Shown piece by piece: positions 1-7,195 of a stretch of 24,210 nucleotides of DNA; position 1 is the first letter of the stretch; the number at the start of each line of letters is the position of its first letter. The stretch spans positions 1-24,210 of the forward strand of contig JBBSEZ010000108.1 in assembly GCA_038239195.1 (NCBI GenBank), in the 5' to 3' direction. Origin of the DNA: JBBSEZ01 sp038239195 (GTDB taxonomy: Bacteria; Planctomycetota; Planctomycetia; Gemmatales; Gemmataceae). The position numbers were made by a program, and so were the translations under genes. Under the pieces are notes generated by a model. That model searched no databases and was not told the DNA's origin. It worked only from the letters and a program-made list of their open reading frames with translations.

Positions 1-75
<75 letters not shown>

Positions 76-103
76 CTCGCGTTTCGCGGACGTGGAGGGC
101 CCC

Positions 104-224
104 TTTTGGAGTGCGGCGGATTCATCGCCGCTTTCTTTTCCTGTTTTCGAGCGCGACAGACGAGCCGCGAAGCGCTTCCGCTCCCCCGAAAAAAAAGCCG
201 CGTTGAAAGCGCCGCACTCCAAAA
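104..224. repeat. Inverted pair of ~36-bp palindromic repeats
   Basis: A perfect 15-base inverted repeat sits at 104-118 and 210-224 (left arm TTTTGGAGTGCGGCG). The similarity continues inward with mismatches to the T-rich stretch around 132-140, about 16 of the next 21 positions, so each copy is about 36 bases. Each copy can itself fold (for example GCGGCG at 113-118 with CGCCGC at 126-131). A 10-base palindrome (GAAGCGCTTC) lies between them. The left end of the contig up to the first gene holds nothing else I can support. The motif resembles dispersed intergenic palindromes I associate with planctomycete genomes; that link is from memory and was not searched. Confidence 0.7.
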
Positions 225-264
225 CGATGATCCGAAGCGCCTCTCCGCCCCCACGCGCCCCGCC

Positions 265-1776
265 TCACCGCGCCATCACCCGCACCCGCAGCCCCAGCGC
301 CTGGCTCGCCGCCACCATCTCCCCGAACACGTCTCCGTACGCCACCGCCACGTGATTGCTCGCGTAATGGGCCATCACCGTCTCCATCGAGCACCCCAGG
401 TCCGCCGCCATGAACGGCCATTGCCGCGTCGTCCCCTCCCACCACGCGTCTCGCACCTGCGCCGGCAGCGCCACCACCTCCCCCCGGCCCACGTCCATCC
501 ACAGCACGTCGTCCTTCACGTACGCCCGCGCCCAGGTCATCTTGCCCGGCAGGCTCTCGCCCGCGAACGTCCCCCCCGGGATGGGGAAATAGCCCGCCGG
601 CTGGCGGTAGCTGTGCGTCCCCTTCAGCGTCGCCGGGTCGTGGTTGAAGGCGTAGGCGCCGCAGCTCCCCGAGTTGAGCAGCACCCACAGCCAGCGGCCC
701 TCGTGCTCCCCGCCCCAGCGCACGTCGTGGAACATCACCGCCTGATGCAGCCCCTTGGCCTTCAGCAGGCGCTTCATCATCTCCATCGGCACCAGGTTGC
801 CCTGGTCGGCCTCCGTGCTGGTGATAACCAGGTCGCCATCGCCCTCCGGCCGGCACGTGGAGTTCAGCAGCCCCTCGCAAAAGTCGCTGGGCGGTAGCAC
901 CGGCAACAGGCCCAGTTGATATTGCCATCCCAGGCAGTCGGCCTTGAACTCGGCCATCAGGTCCAGCACGGCGCAGTACATGCGCAGCTGCGTCCGGGTG
1001 GCCTCCTCCGTGAAGTCCTCGGCGCCCTTCTCGCGCCAGTGGAACGTCACGCCCTTCTCCTTCACGAAGCGGAACGCCTCCTCGACGCGCTGCTCCGAGA
1101 CCTTTTTCATGCGCTCCGGCAGCCAGGCCTGATCGACCTTGTGCTCCGCGAAGGCGTGCTTGGCCAGCAAGCGGGGCCCGAAATAGCCGTTTATCATCCC
1201 CATCGACGTGTCGCCAAGCATCAGCGCCAGCACGCGCTGCTTGCGCATCTCGCCCACCACGCGCTCGGCCCGCACCGATGCCTCCGCAGTCACCGGGCCC
1301 GCATAGTGGAGCTCGCTCTCGGAGTAGCGGATTTGCCCGCTGGAACACCACTCGTCGAGGCGCTCCATGAACGCGGCGTCCTTCGTCCAGTCGGGCGCCG
1401 ACGTCCAGATGCGGCTGTACGGCCGGTTGATGCTGGTCAGCGAGGCGCCGGTGTTGAGCAGTGCGACGAGGCCCGGCCAGGTGCCGGAGAAGTTGCTCGC
1501 CAGCAACAGGGGGCTGTCCTTGGAGGCAACGCCGTCGCAGGTGTGCGGGGCATAGGCCCAGTGGACGAACAGCCCGATGAGCGGATCGTCGATCGGGCCG
1601 AGCTTGCGGATCGCCTCGTCGGGGCGCGTGAGGAAGCCGGGGACGAGGTAGGGCGTGCGGCCGAGCTTGCGCAGGGCCTGCTGCAACTGCTCCGTGGCCT
1701 CGTTGGCCTGGGGGCGCGCCCACTCGTTGGGTTGCGCGCGGTAGTCGCCGGGCCAGAAAATGCCGACCTTCTTCAT
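265..1776 (-). CDS. L-fucose/L-arabinose isomerase-fold protein
   Basis: A 503-residue cytoplasmic protein whose overall pattern fits the L-fucose/L-arabinose isomerase superfamily. The C-terminal stretch containing SNHVAVAYGD, with His475, resembles the metal/substrate-binding end of FucI/AraA-like proteins. No signal peptide or membrane segment is seen. The start is the ATG at 1776 because AGGAG (1783-1787) lies 6 nt upstream; an upstream in-frame ATG at 1860 would add 28 unconvincing residues. It is the last gene of a minus-strand group with a channel, RNase III and a small Cys-rich protein. No sugar kinase, aldolase or transporter is adjacent, so the substrate and even isomerase activity are unknown. 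Family assignment is fairly good, function uncertain. Confidence 0.72.
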   Translation of the reverse strand: MKKVGIFWPGDYRAQPNEWARPQANEATEQLQQALRKLGRTPYLVPGFLTRPDEAIRKLGPIDDPLIGLFVHWAYAPHTCDGVASKDSPLLLASNFSGTWPGLVALLNTGASLTSINRPYSRIWTSAPDWTKDAAFMERLDEWCSSGQIRYSESELHYAGPVTAEASVRAERVVGEMRKQRVLALMLGDTSMGMINGYFGPRLLAKHAFAEHKVDQAWLPERMKKVSEQRVEEAFRFVKEKGVTFHWREKGAEDFTEEATRTQLRMYCAVLDLMAEFKADCLGWQYQLGLLPVLPPSDFCEGLLNSTCRPEGDGDLVITSTEADQGNLVPMEMMKRLLKAKGLHQAVMFHDVRWGGEHEGRWLWVLLNSGSCGAYAFNHDPATLKGTHSYRQPAGYFPIPGGTFAGESLPGKMTWARAYVKDDVLWMDVGRGEVVALPAQVRDAWWEGTTRQWPFMAADLGCSMETVMAHYASNHVAVAYGDVFGEMVAASQALGLRVRVMAR

Positions 1777-1782
1777 GGAAAG

Positions 1783-1787
1783 CTCCT
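1783..1787 (-). promoter_or_regulatory. Shine-Dalgarno AGGAG deciding the 1776 start
   Basis: AGGAG on the minus strand lies 6 nt before the ATG at 1776. It supports this start over the in-frame ATG at 1860, which would run through a palindrome at 1803-1821. Confidence 0.75.
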
Positions 1788-1802
1788 GCGGCGCCTTTTC
1801 GG

Positions 1803-1821
1803 GGGACAGGCTGCCTGTCCC
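1803..1821. repeat. Perfect 19-bp palindrome
   Basis: GGGACAGGC and its reverse complement GCCTGTCCC flank a single T. It lies in the 109-bp gap between the small Cys-rich gene and the isomerase-like gene. There is no T tract after it on either strand, so an intrinsic terminator is unlikely. It looks like a dispersed REP-type palindrome or an mRNA processing/attenuation hairpin. Confidence 0.7.
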
Positions 1822-1885
1822 ATGGTTGGGCATTGTGCCAACTGGCCTTCCGCAAGGCAAGGTATCGACGCGCCCGCGCTCCCGA

Positions 1886-2212
1886 TCAGCCCGGCAACGG
1901 CGCTTCCCCCATCGCTCCCTTCTCGTCCACTTGCTGTTCGAGATCGACCCGCCGCACCAACTCTCGATCGCGCTGCCCGCGCGTCAACTCGTAGGCGCCT
2001 GGCACGTCGAGCACCTCGCCCGGCGCCAGCCGGCACGCCGCCTGCTTGGCCCGCCCGCGCGCCAGCGCTTCGCGCAGGCAAGCGGCGCACGCAAGCTCAT
2101 AGGTCTTGAGCTCCTGCGTCACGCCATCGCTCCAGCGCGCGGCAATCTTGTAGACCGCCGGCTGTTCGCAGGCGGGCCGCGAGCAACGCACGGGATAGGC
2201 AGGCATTGGCAT
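1886..2212 (-). CDS. Small zinc-ribbon-like conserved protein
   Basis: A 108-residue protein with Cys10 and Cys15 (CSRPAC) and Cys42 and Cys45 (CAAC), a spacing compatible with a zinc ribbon, followed by a basic/acidic charged tail. It has no signal peptide or membrane helix. I recognise the general type as a conserved hypothetical of planctomycetes but no function is known to me. It begins 20 nt after the RNase III stop, so it is probably co-transcribed. The start could equally be the second ATG at 2206 (MPAYPV...), which would fit the conserved part better; neither ATG has a clear ribosome binding site, which suggests translation coupled to rnc. Confidence 0.65.
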   Translation of the reverse strand: MPMPAYPVRCSRPACEQPAVYKIAARWSDGVTQELKTYELACAACLREALARGRAKQAACRLAPGEVLDVPGAYELTRGQRDRELVRRVDLEQQVDEKGAMGEAPLPG

Positions 2213-2232
2213 AAGAGGACCGCTGGGGCACT

Positions 2233-2967
2233 TCAATCGGACTCGAACGGCACGGGGTCGCCGTTCACCTCGGCCAGCGCGTTCATGGCGGCGCGTTGCT
2301 CGGCCTCTTTCTTGGTGCGGCCCCAGGCGCCGGTGTAAGTGTGCCGGCCGATCATCGCCGCGATCTTGAAGCACTTGCTGTGATCGGGGCCCTTCTCGTC
2401 CAGCGTGACGTACTGCGGCGTCGCGTTGAGCTCGCGCTGGGCCACCTGCTGGAGCAGCGACTTGAAGTTTCCGCCGTGCGCGCCTTCCGCCACTTCCTCG
2501 ATCTCGGGCCCGAGGTGCTGCAAGATGAACGACCGCACCGCCTCCAGCCCGCCGTCGAGGTAGATCGCCGCCACCAGCGACTCGTAGACGTCGGCCAGCA
2601 TGCTCGCGGGCACCGCCGCCGAGTGGCCCAGGTTCATGCCGCGGCCCATGAAGAGGAAATCGCCCAGGCCCAGCGCGCGGCTAAAGCGGGCGCAGGTGCG
2701 CCGGCTCACCACCACCGACTTGACCTTGGTCATCTCGCCTTCCTCGTAGTCGGGAAAGCGCAGGTAGAGCTGCTCGCAGGTCACCAGCCCCAGCACCGAG
2801 TCGCCCAGGAACTCCATCCGCTCGTTCGACGCCAGCCGCGTGTTGGCCCCGGAGGCGTGCGTCAGCGCGGACCGCAACAGTTCCGGCTGGCGGAATTGAT
2901 ATCCGATCGCCTTCTGACACTCCTCGAGGATCTCGGCTTCGTGGGCCCTGGTCAGTTCCTGTGGCAT
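2233..2967 (-). CDS. rnc: Ribonuclease III
   Basis: A 244-residue double-stranded RNA endonuclease, the usual family length. The signature NERMEFLGDS (residues 48-57) carries Glu49, Glu52 and Asp56. The second metal-binding pair is Asp126 and Glu129 in ADVYESLVAAIYLDGG. A double-stranded RNA-binding domain covers about residues 167-232 and ends in KKEAEQRAAMNAL. All catalytic residues are present. The ATG at 2967 gives the normal N-terminus; the open frame upstream is not protein-like. It sits 62 bp after the ClC gene and 20 bp before the small Cys-rich gene rather than beside lepB or era. Expected roles are rRNA and mRNA processing in the cytoplasm. Confidence 0.95.
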   Translation of the reverse strand: MPQELTRAHEAEILEECQKAIGYQFRQPELLRSALTHASGANTRLASNERMEFLGDSVLGLVTCEQLYLRFPDYEEGEMTKVKSVVVSRRTCARFSRALGLGDFLFMGRGMNLGHSAAVPASMLADVYESLVAAIYLDGGLEAVRSFILQHLGPEIEEVAEGAHGGNFKSLLQQVAQRELNATPQYVTLDEKGPDHSKCFKIAAMIGRHTYTGAWGRTKKEAEQRAAMNALAEVNGDPVPFESD

Positions 2968-3029
2968 TTTCGCTTCGCCGGAGGTTGGACTTTCTTGAAC
3001 TTGACAGTACCATCGTGCCCCCCGGTTTG

Positions 3030-4859
3030 TCAACCGTCTGCGCGATTCTCGCCCAGTGTATTTCCTCCCGTGGAAGCTCCCCGCGGCGAGCCGAGGAACC
3101 GCTCGCGCTTGGCCTCCTCCTCCACCTGGCGCGCTCGCGCCTTGAGCAGGTCGCTGCGCGTCAAGATCCCGATCACCTTGCTCGAATCGTCCGGGCTGAC
3201 CACCGGCAAGCGACCCACCCCGTACGCCGCCATTCGCTCCGCCGCCACCCGGCACGATTCCCACGGGTAGGCCGTCACCGGCTCGCGATGCACGAGGTCG
3301 TAGGCGATGATCAGGTTTCGCATCGGGTGGGCCTCACCCTCGGCCGCGACGTCCGAGGCCCAGTCCTCGAGCAGGTTGGTTCGCGTGATGACGCCGAGGA
3401 GGCCCCCGGCGCGATCCACCACTGGATAGGCCTGGTGCTTGCGCAGCGCGCCCTGGAAATACTGGCGCAACAACTCGCGGACGGGCAGGGAGCCGGGGAC
3501 CACCACCACCTCCGAAGACATCACGTCGGCCACGCTCGTCATCTCCAGCGGATCGACGCTGTACTCCCGGCTCACGTGATAGCCGCGCCGGGCGACCTTC
3601 TCGGTCAGGATCGAGCGCTTCATCAGTAGGACCGTGAAGCCGTAGGCGACGATGCTGGCCAGCAGCAGGGCCGGCAGGGCATTGACGTCCTGCGTCAGTT
3701 CGAGGGCGAAGAGGACGCCGGTGAACGGCGAGCGCATGGTCCCGCCCATGACGGCGCTCATGCCCACCAGCGCCCAAAGAGGAGCATCGCCCCCCGGCAG
3801 CAGCGGGGCGACGAGAGCGCCGGCGGCCCCGCCCATGATGAGCAACGGGGCTAGCACCCCGCCCGAGGTGCCCGAGCCCAGCGCCGCCGACCAGATGACC
3901 GCCTTGACCACCACCAGCGCGAGCAGCGCCGTGACGGGCAACCCACCCTTTAGCAGGTCGCGAATGATGTCGTAGCCGACGCCCAGCGCGCGCGGCTGGA
4001 GCAGCCCGCCCAGGCCGACGACCACGCCCCCCAGCGCCGGCCACCACATCCAGTGGATCGGCAGGCGGTGGAACAGGTCCTCCATCAGATAGACCGCCAG
4101 CGTTAGCAGCAGCGCCAGCGCCCCCGCCAGCAGGCCGACGCCGACGGCGCACAGCAGGGCCGCCAGCCCCAGCCGGTCGTGCGGCGTTACCGGAAAGAGG
4201 GGGCCGGGCTCGAGCAGGAACGGTCGGACCAGCATGGCCGAGGCGCTCGCCAGCCCCACCGGGACCAGACTGCGCGGCTTCCACTCGAACAGCAGCAACT
4301 CCACCGCCAGCAGCACGGCCGCCACGGGCGTGGCGAAGGTCGCGGCCATTCCGCCTGCCGCCCCGGCCACCAGCAGCGTCTTGCGCTCCGCAGCCGTCAG
4401 ATGGAAAGATTGCGCGACGATCGAGCCGAACGCCCCGCCCGTCATGATGATCGGCCCCTCTGCGCCGAAGGGCCCTCCGGAGCCGATCGAGATGGCCGAC
4501 GATAGCGGCTTGAGCGCCGCCACCTTCGGCGACATGCGGCTGCGGCCGATGAGGATCGCCTCGAGCGCCTCGGGGATGCCGTGCCCGCGAATGCGCTCCG
4601 ACCCATAGCGCGCCATCAGGCCGATGACCAGCCCGCCCACCACGGGCACGAGGACCGACAGCCAGCCGAGCCGCGCCACGGCGTCGGCCGGGCCGCGCTC
4701 GGCGTGGGAGAGCTCCTGGTAGTAACAGAGGTTGGTGAACAGCGCGATCAGCCAGAGGAGCAACCGGGCGATGAAGGCGCACAGAGCGCCGATCGCGATC
4801 GCCAGGAGGGAGATCCAGACGAGTCGGAACTCCGCGGTAAAGTCGCCTTTCGTTTTCAT
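3030..4859 (-). CDS. ClC family anion channel/transporter with two CBS domains
   Basis: A 609-residue inner-membrane protein. Residues 1-425 form the ClC core with many hydrophobic helices; conserved anion-path motifs are GHGIP (92-96), GSGGPFGAEGP (126-136, external gate Glu134) and GTSGGVLAPL (330-339). Residues about 443-500 and 520-577 are two CBS domains, probable nucleotide sensors. In the helix with motif FATPVAAVLLAVEL the position matching the proton glutamate Glu203 of the E. coli exchanger is Leu188, as in channel-type members where it is non-acidic, so H+ coupling is doubtful (inference). The ATG at 4859 has GGAG 7 nt upstream and is preferred over the one at 4913. It heads the group leading to rnc. 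Confidence 0.93.
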   Translation of the reverse strand: MKTKGDFTAEFRLVWISLLAIAIGALCAFIARLLLWLIALFTNLCYYQELSHAERGPADAVARLGWLSVLVPVVGGLVIGLMARYGSERIRGHGIPEALEAILIGRSRMSPKVAALKPLSSAISIGSGGPFGAEGPIIMTGGAFGSIVAQSFHLTAAERKTLLVAGAAGGMAATFATPVAAVLLAVELLLFEWKPRSLVPVGLASASAMLVRPFLLEPGPLFPVTPHDRLGLAALLCAVGVGLLAGALALLLTLAVYLMEDLFHRLPIHWMWWPALGGVVVGLGGLLQPRALGVGYDIIRDLLKGGLPVTALLALVVVKAVIWSAALGSGTSGGVLAPLLIMGGAAGALVAPLLPGGDAPLWALVGMSAVMGGTMRSPFTGVLFALELTQDVNALPALLLASIVAYGFTVLLMKRSILTEKVARRGYHVSREYSVDPLEMTSVADVMSSEVVVVPGSLPVRELLRQYFQGALRKHQAYPVVDRAGGLLGVITRTNLLEDWASDVAAEGEAHPMRNLIIAYDLVHREPVTAYPWESCRVAAERMAAYGVGRLPVVSPDDSSKVIGILTRSDLLKARARQVEEEAKRERFLGSPRGASTGGNTLGENRADG

Positions 4860-5031
4860 GCCCGCGCTCCGGAGAGGAAGGGAAGGCAGCGCCACCGGGG
4901 AGGAGAAATGCAAATCTCACGCCCCTCGAGAATCGCGAAGCGACAGGCCGAGCCGAGGGTCGCTCGGGGAGCGCGGGCGTGGCGCGGCGGGACGTGCAAG
5001 GGAAGGAACCAATGGTCGAAAAGAACGGCAG

Positions 5032-6963
5032 TCACCGCCCGCCGCGGGAACCCCCGACGAACCACACCTTGACCGTCTTGTCCATGCTGCCGCTGGCGAT
5101 GCGTTCGCCGTCGGGGCTGCACGCCACGCTGGTGACACCGAACGCGTGTCCCGCGAAGGAGCACACCACCTGGCCCTTCTGAGCGCCCCACACCTTCACC
5201 TTCCGGTCCGTGCCGCCACCAGCGACAAGCTTCCCGTGCGGGCTGAAGGCAACGCTCGCGACAGAGTGGGCATGGCCCGCGAGCGTGCGAAGCTCCTGCC
5301 CGGTCCTGGCGTCCCACACCTTCACCGTCTTGTCGCTGCTGCCGCTCGCCACTCGCGTGCCATCGGGCCCGTAGGCCACGCTGAGAACGCTGCCCGCGTG
5401 CCCCTCGAGGGAGAACAACTCCTTGCCGGTCTGGGCGTCCCACACTTTCACGGTCTTGTCGAGGCCCCCGCTCGCGATGCGCCTGCCGTCGGGGCTGTAC
5501 GCCACGCTCAGGACGACGTTCGCGTGACCGTGAAACGTCTGCTTGCTGTTGAAGCGATCCCAGAGATGACGGTGCTCCCAGCCGCGCAGGTCCCACTGGC
5601 ACGCGTCGAGCAGTTGCAACGCGAGAGGGCCGTTGCCGTCCTCGAACTCCCGCTGCGCCTGGGCTAGTTTCGCCGCGTAGACCAGCCACTCCGCCCGGCT
5701 CAACTGGGCTTCCGCGCGCTTTCTTTCCGTCTCGGCCCGCGCCTTCTCTTGCTCGGCGCGTTTGGTCTCGGCCTGGGCCAGCGCCTTGGCCTTGGCCTCG
5801 GCCGTCGCTCGCTGCTCGGCCACCGCGGCCTCCCGCCCCGCCGCGATCGCGAAGCAGGTCGAAACGCCTGCGCCCAGGACGAGCACCAGCGCCACCGCCG
5901 CCGTCAGCCCCGCCACGACGGGGCTCCGCCGCACCCACTTGGCCGCGCGCTCCAGCCTGCCCACTGGCCGCGCCTGGATTGCCTCGCCGCGCTGGAACCG
6001 GCCCAGGTCGTCGGCCAGTTCCCCGGCCGTGGCGTACCGCCTCCCCGGCGCCTTCTGGAGGTACTTCAGACAAATGGTCTCCAGGTCGCACGGCACCTTC
6101 GCGTTGAGCTGACTGACCGCCACCGGCTCCTCGTGGACCACCTGCCGGATGGTGTCCAGCGAGGTCGCCGCCTTGAACGGCGGACGGCCTGTGAGGCACT
6201 GGTACAGGATGGCCCCCAGCGCGTAGACGTCCGCGGCAGGCCCGACGTCCTTCCTGCCCTCGGCCTGCTCCGGCGCCACGTACGAGGGCGTCCCCATCAC
6301 CGCCCCGGTCACGGTCTTGCCGGCCTCCTCCATTTTCTTCGCCAGGCCGAAGTCGGTGACCTTGGGCGTGCCGTCCTCCGCCATGAGCACGTTCCCCGGC
6401 TTGAGGTCGCGGTGGACCACCCCCTTGGCATGGGCCGCCTGCATGGCCCGGGAGAGCTTCTCTGCCAGCGCCGCCGCCTCTTTGGGGGGCAAAGGCCCCT
6501 CGCCGAGCTTCCGGGCGAGGCTGCCGCCGGGGCAGAGCTCCAGGCTGAAGAACGGCAACCCCTCGTGCTCGCCGACCTCGTAAATCTGCACGATGTTCGG
6601 GTGCTGCAACCGGGCGATCGCCTCGGCCTCGGTGCGGAAGCGCTCCCGCTCGCTGGCGCTCGCGTGCCCCCCGGAGAGGATCATCTTCAGCGCCACCGCC
6701 CGCTCGAGGCGTACCTGGCGGGCCCGGTAGACCACGCCCATGCCCCCGCGGCCCAGTTCGTCCAGGAGCTCGTAGCCCGCCGGGGCCCGGCCCTCCATCG
6801 AGCGCCGGCCCCCCGAGAGAGTGACGGCCGAGGCGTCGTCGGCAAGGGGTGGCAGCGGGCCCGTTTCGGCGCCGTGGCCGTTGACCGCCCGGACGAGGCC
6901 GCACGCAGGACAGCGGGCGCCCTCGAAGACGTGGGCACAGTGCAGACAAGCGAACGCGTTCAT
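5032..6963 (-). CDS. Membrane Ser/Thr protein kinase with WD40 repeats
   Basis: A 643-residue Hanks-type kinase. Residues 1-25 hold a Cys knuckle (Cys6, Cys9, Cys18, Cys21). The kinase domain spans about 64-325: glycine loop GRGGMG (71-76), Lys93, HRDLKPGN (184-191), DFG (204-206), APEQ (230-233). A membrane helix lies at about 349-374, followed by an Ala/Glu/Lys-rich coiled coil (about 378-440) and four WD40 repeats (from about 478), so the repeats should face outward. All catalytic residues are present. Four blades are fewer than the seven of a full propeller, and no further WD40 sequence follows in any frame. The ATG at 6963 begins the Cys knuckle. It is divergent from the ATPase-kinase operon, with 232 bp between. 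Confidence 0.93.
   Translation of the reverse strand: MNAFACLHCAHVFEGARCPACGLVRAVNGHGAETGPLPPLADDASAVTLSGGRRSMEGRAPAGYELLDELGRGGMGVVYRARQVRLERAVALKMILSGGHASASERERFRTEAEAIARLQHPNIVQIYEVGEHEGLPFFSLELCPGGSLARKLGEGPLPPKEAAALAEKLSRAMQAAHAKGVVHRDLKPGNVLMAEDGTPKVTDFGLAKKMEEAGKTVTGAVMGTPSYVAPEQAEGRKDVGPAADVYALGAILYQCLTGRPPFKAATSLDTIRQVVHEEPVAVSQLNAKVPCDLETICLKYLQKAPGRRYATAGELADDLGRFQRGEAIQARPVGRLERAAKWVRRSPVVAGLTAAVALVLVLGAGVSTCFAIAAGREAAVAEQRATAEAKAKALAQAETKRAEQEKARAETERKRAEAQLSRAEWLVYAAKLAQAQREFEDGNGPLALQLLDACQWDLRGWEHRHLWDRFNSKQTFHGHANVVLSVAYSPDGRRIASGGLDKTVKVWDAQTGKELFSLEGHAGSVLSVAYGPDGTRVASGSSDKTVKVWDARTGQELRTLAGHAHSVASVAFSPHGKLVAGGGTDRKVKVWGAQKGQVVCSFAGHAFGVTSVACSPDGERIASGSMDKTVKVWFVGGSRGGR
5056..5532 (-). 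repeat. Four tandem WD40 repeats (~126-bp period)
   Basis: The kinase C-terminus is four 42-residue units, each with a GHA...SVA, PDG or PHG, and DKTVKVW or DRKVKVW element. The units are similar at DNA level too, consistent with recent tandem duplication and a region prone to copy-number change. Confidence 0.85.
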
Positions 6964-7195
6964 GGGCCACTCACCCGCGGAAGGGACCAAAAATGGAGTA
7001 TCTCGCTCCGCCAGCGCCGGGTCAAGGGGCTCGCGAGGGAGGCGCGAAAAGGAAGGGCCCGACGCCCGTTCGACGCGCTCCGTCGAGCCGGGCGACCGGA
7101 CAGGCGGCACGCCCTTTGCTCCAAGCTCAGCCACGTCGCCGCCGGCGCGCTCGCGGGTGAGCGGCGCCGGCCGGCGCCGGCGACGAGGCAACGCA
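6964..7195. promoter_or_regulatory. Divergent intergenic region with 18-bp palindrome
   Basis: The 232 bp between the divergent Ser/Thr kinase and ATPase genes must hold both promoters, but I cannot place confident -35/-10 boxes. An 18-bp perfect GC palindrome at 7162-7179 (centre GGCC) ends 5 nt before GAGG (7185-7188), the ribosome binding site of the ATPase. It could form a hairpin affecting translation start or be an operator. Confidence 0.55.

Noticed and set aside
1777..1860. Upstream ATG at 1860 as the start of the isomerase-like protein
   Set aside because: The extra 28 residues run through a palindrome and lack similarity to the family pattern, while the ATG at 1776 has a well-placed AGGAG.
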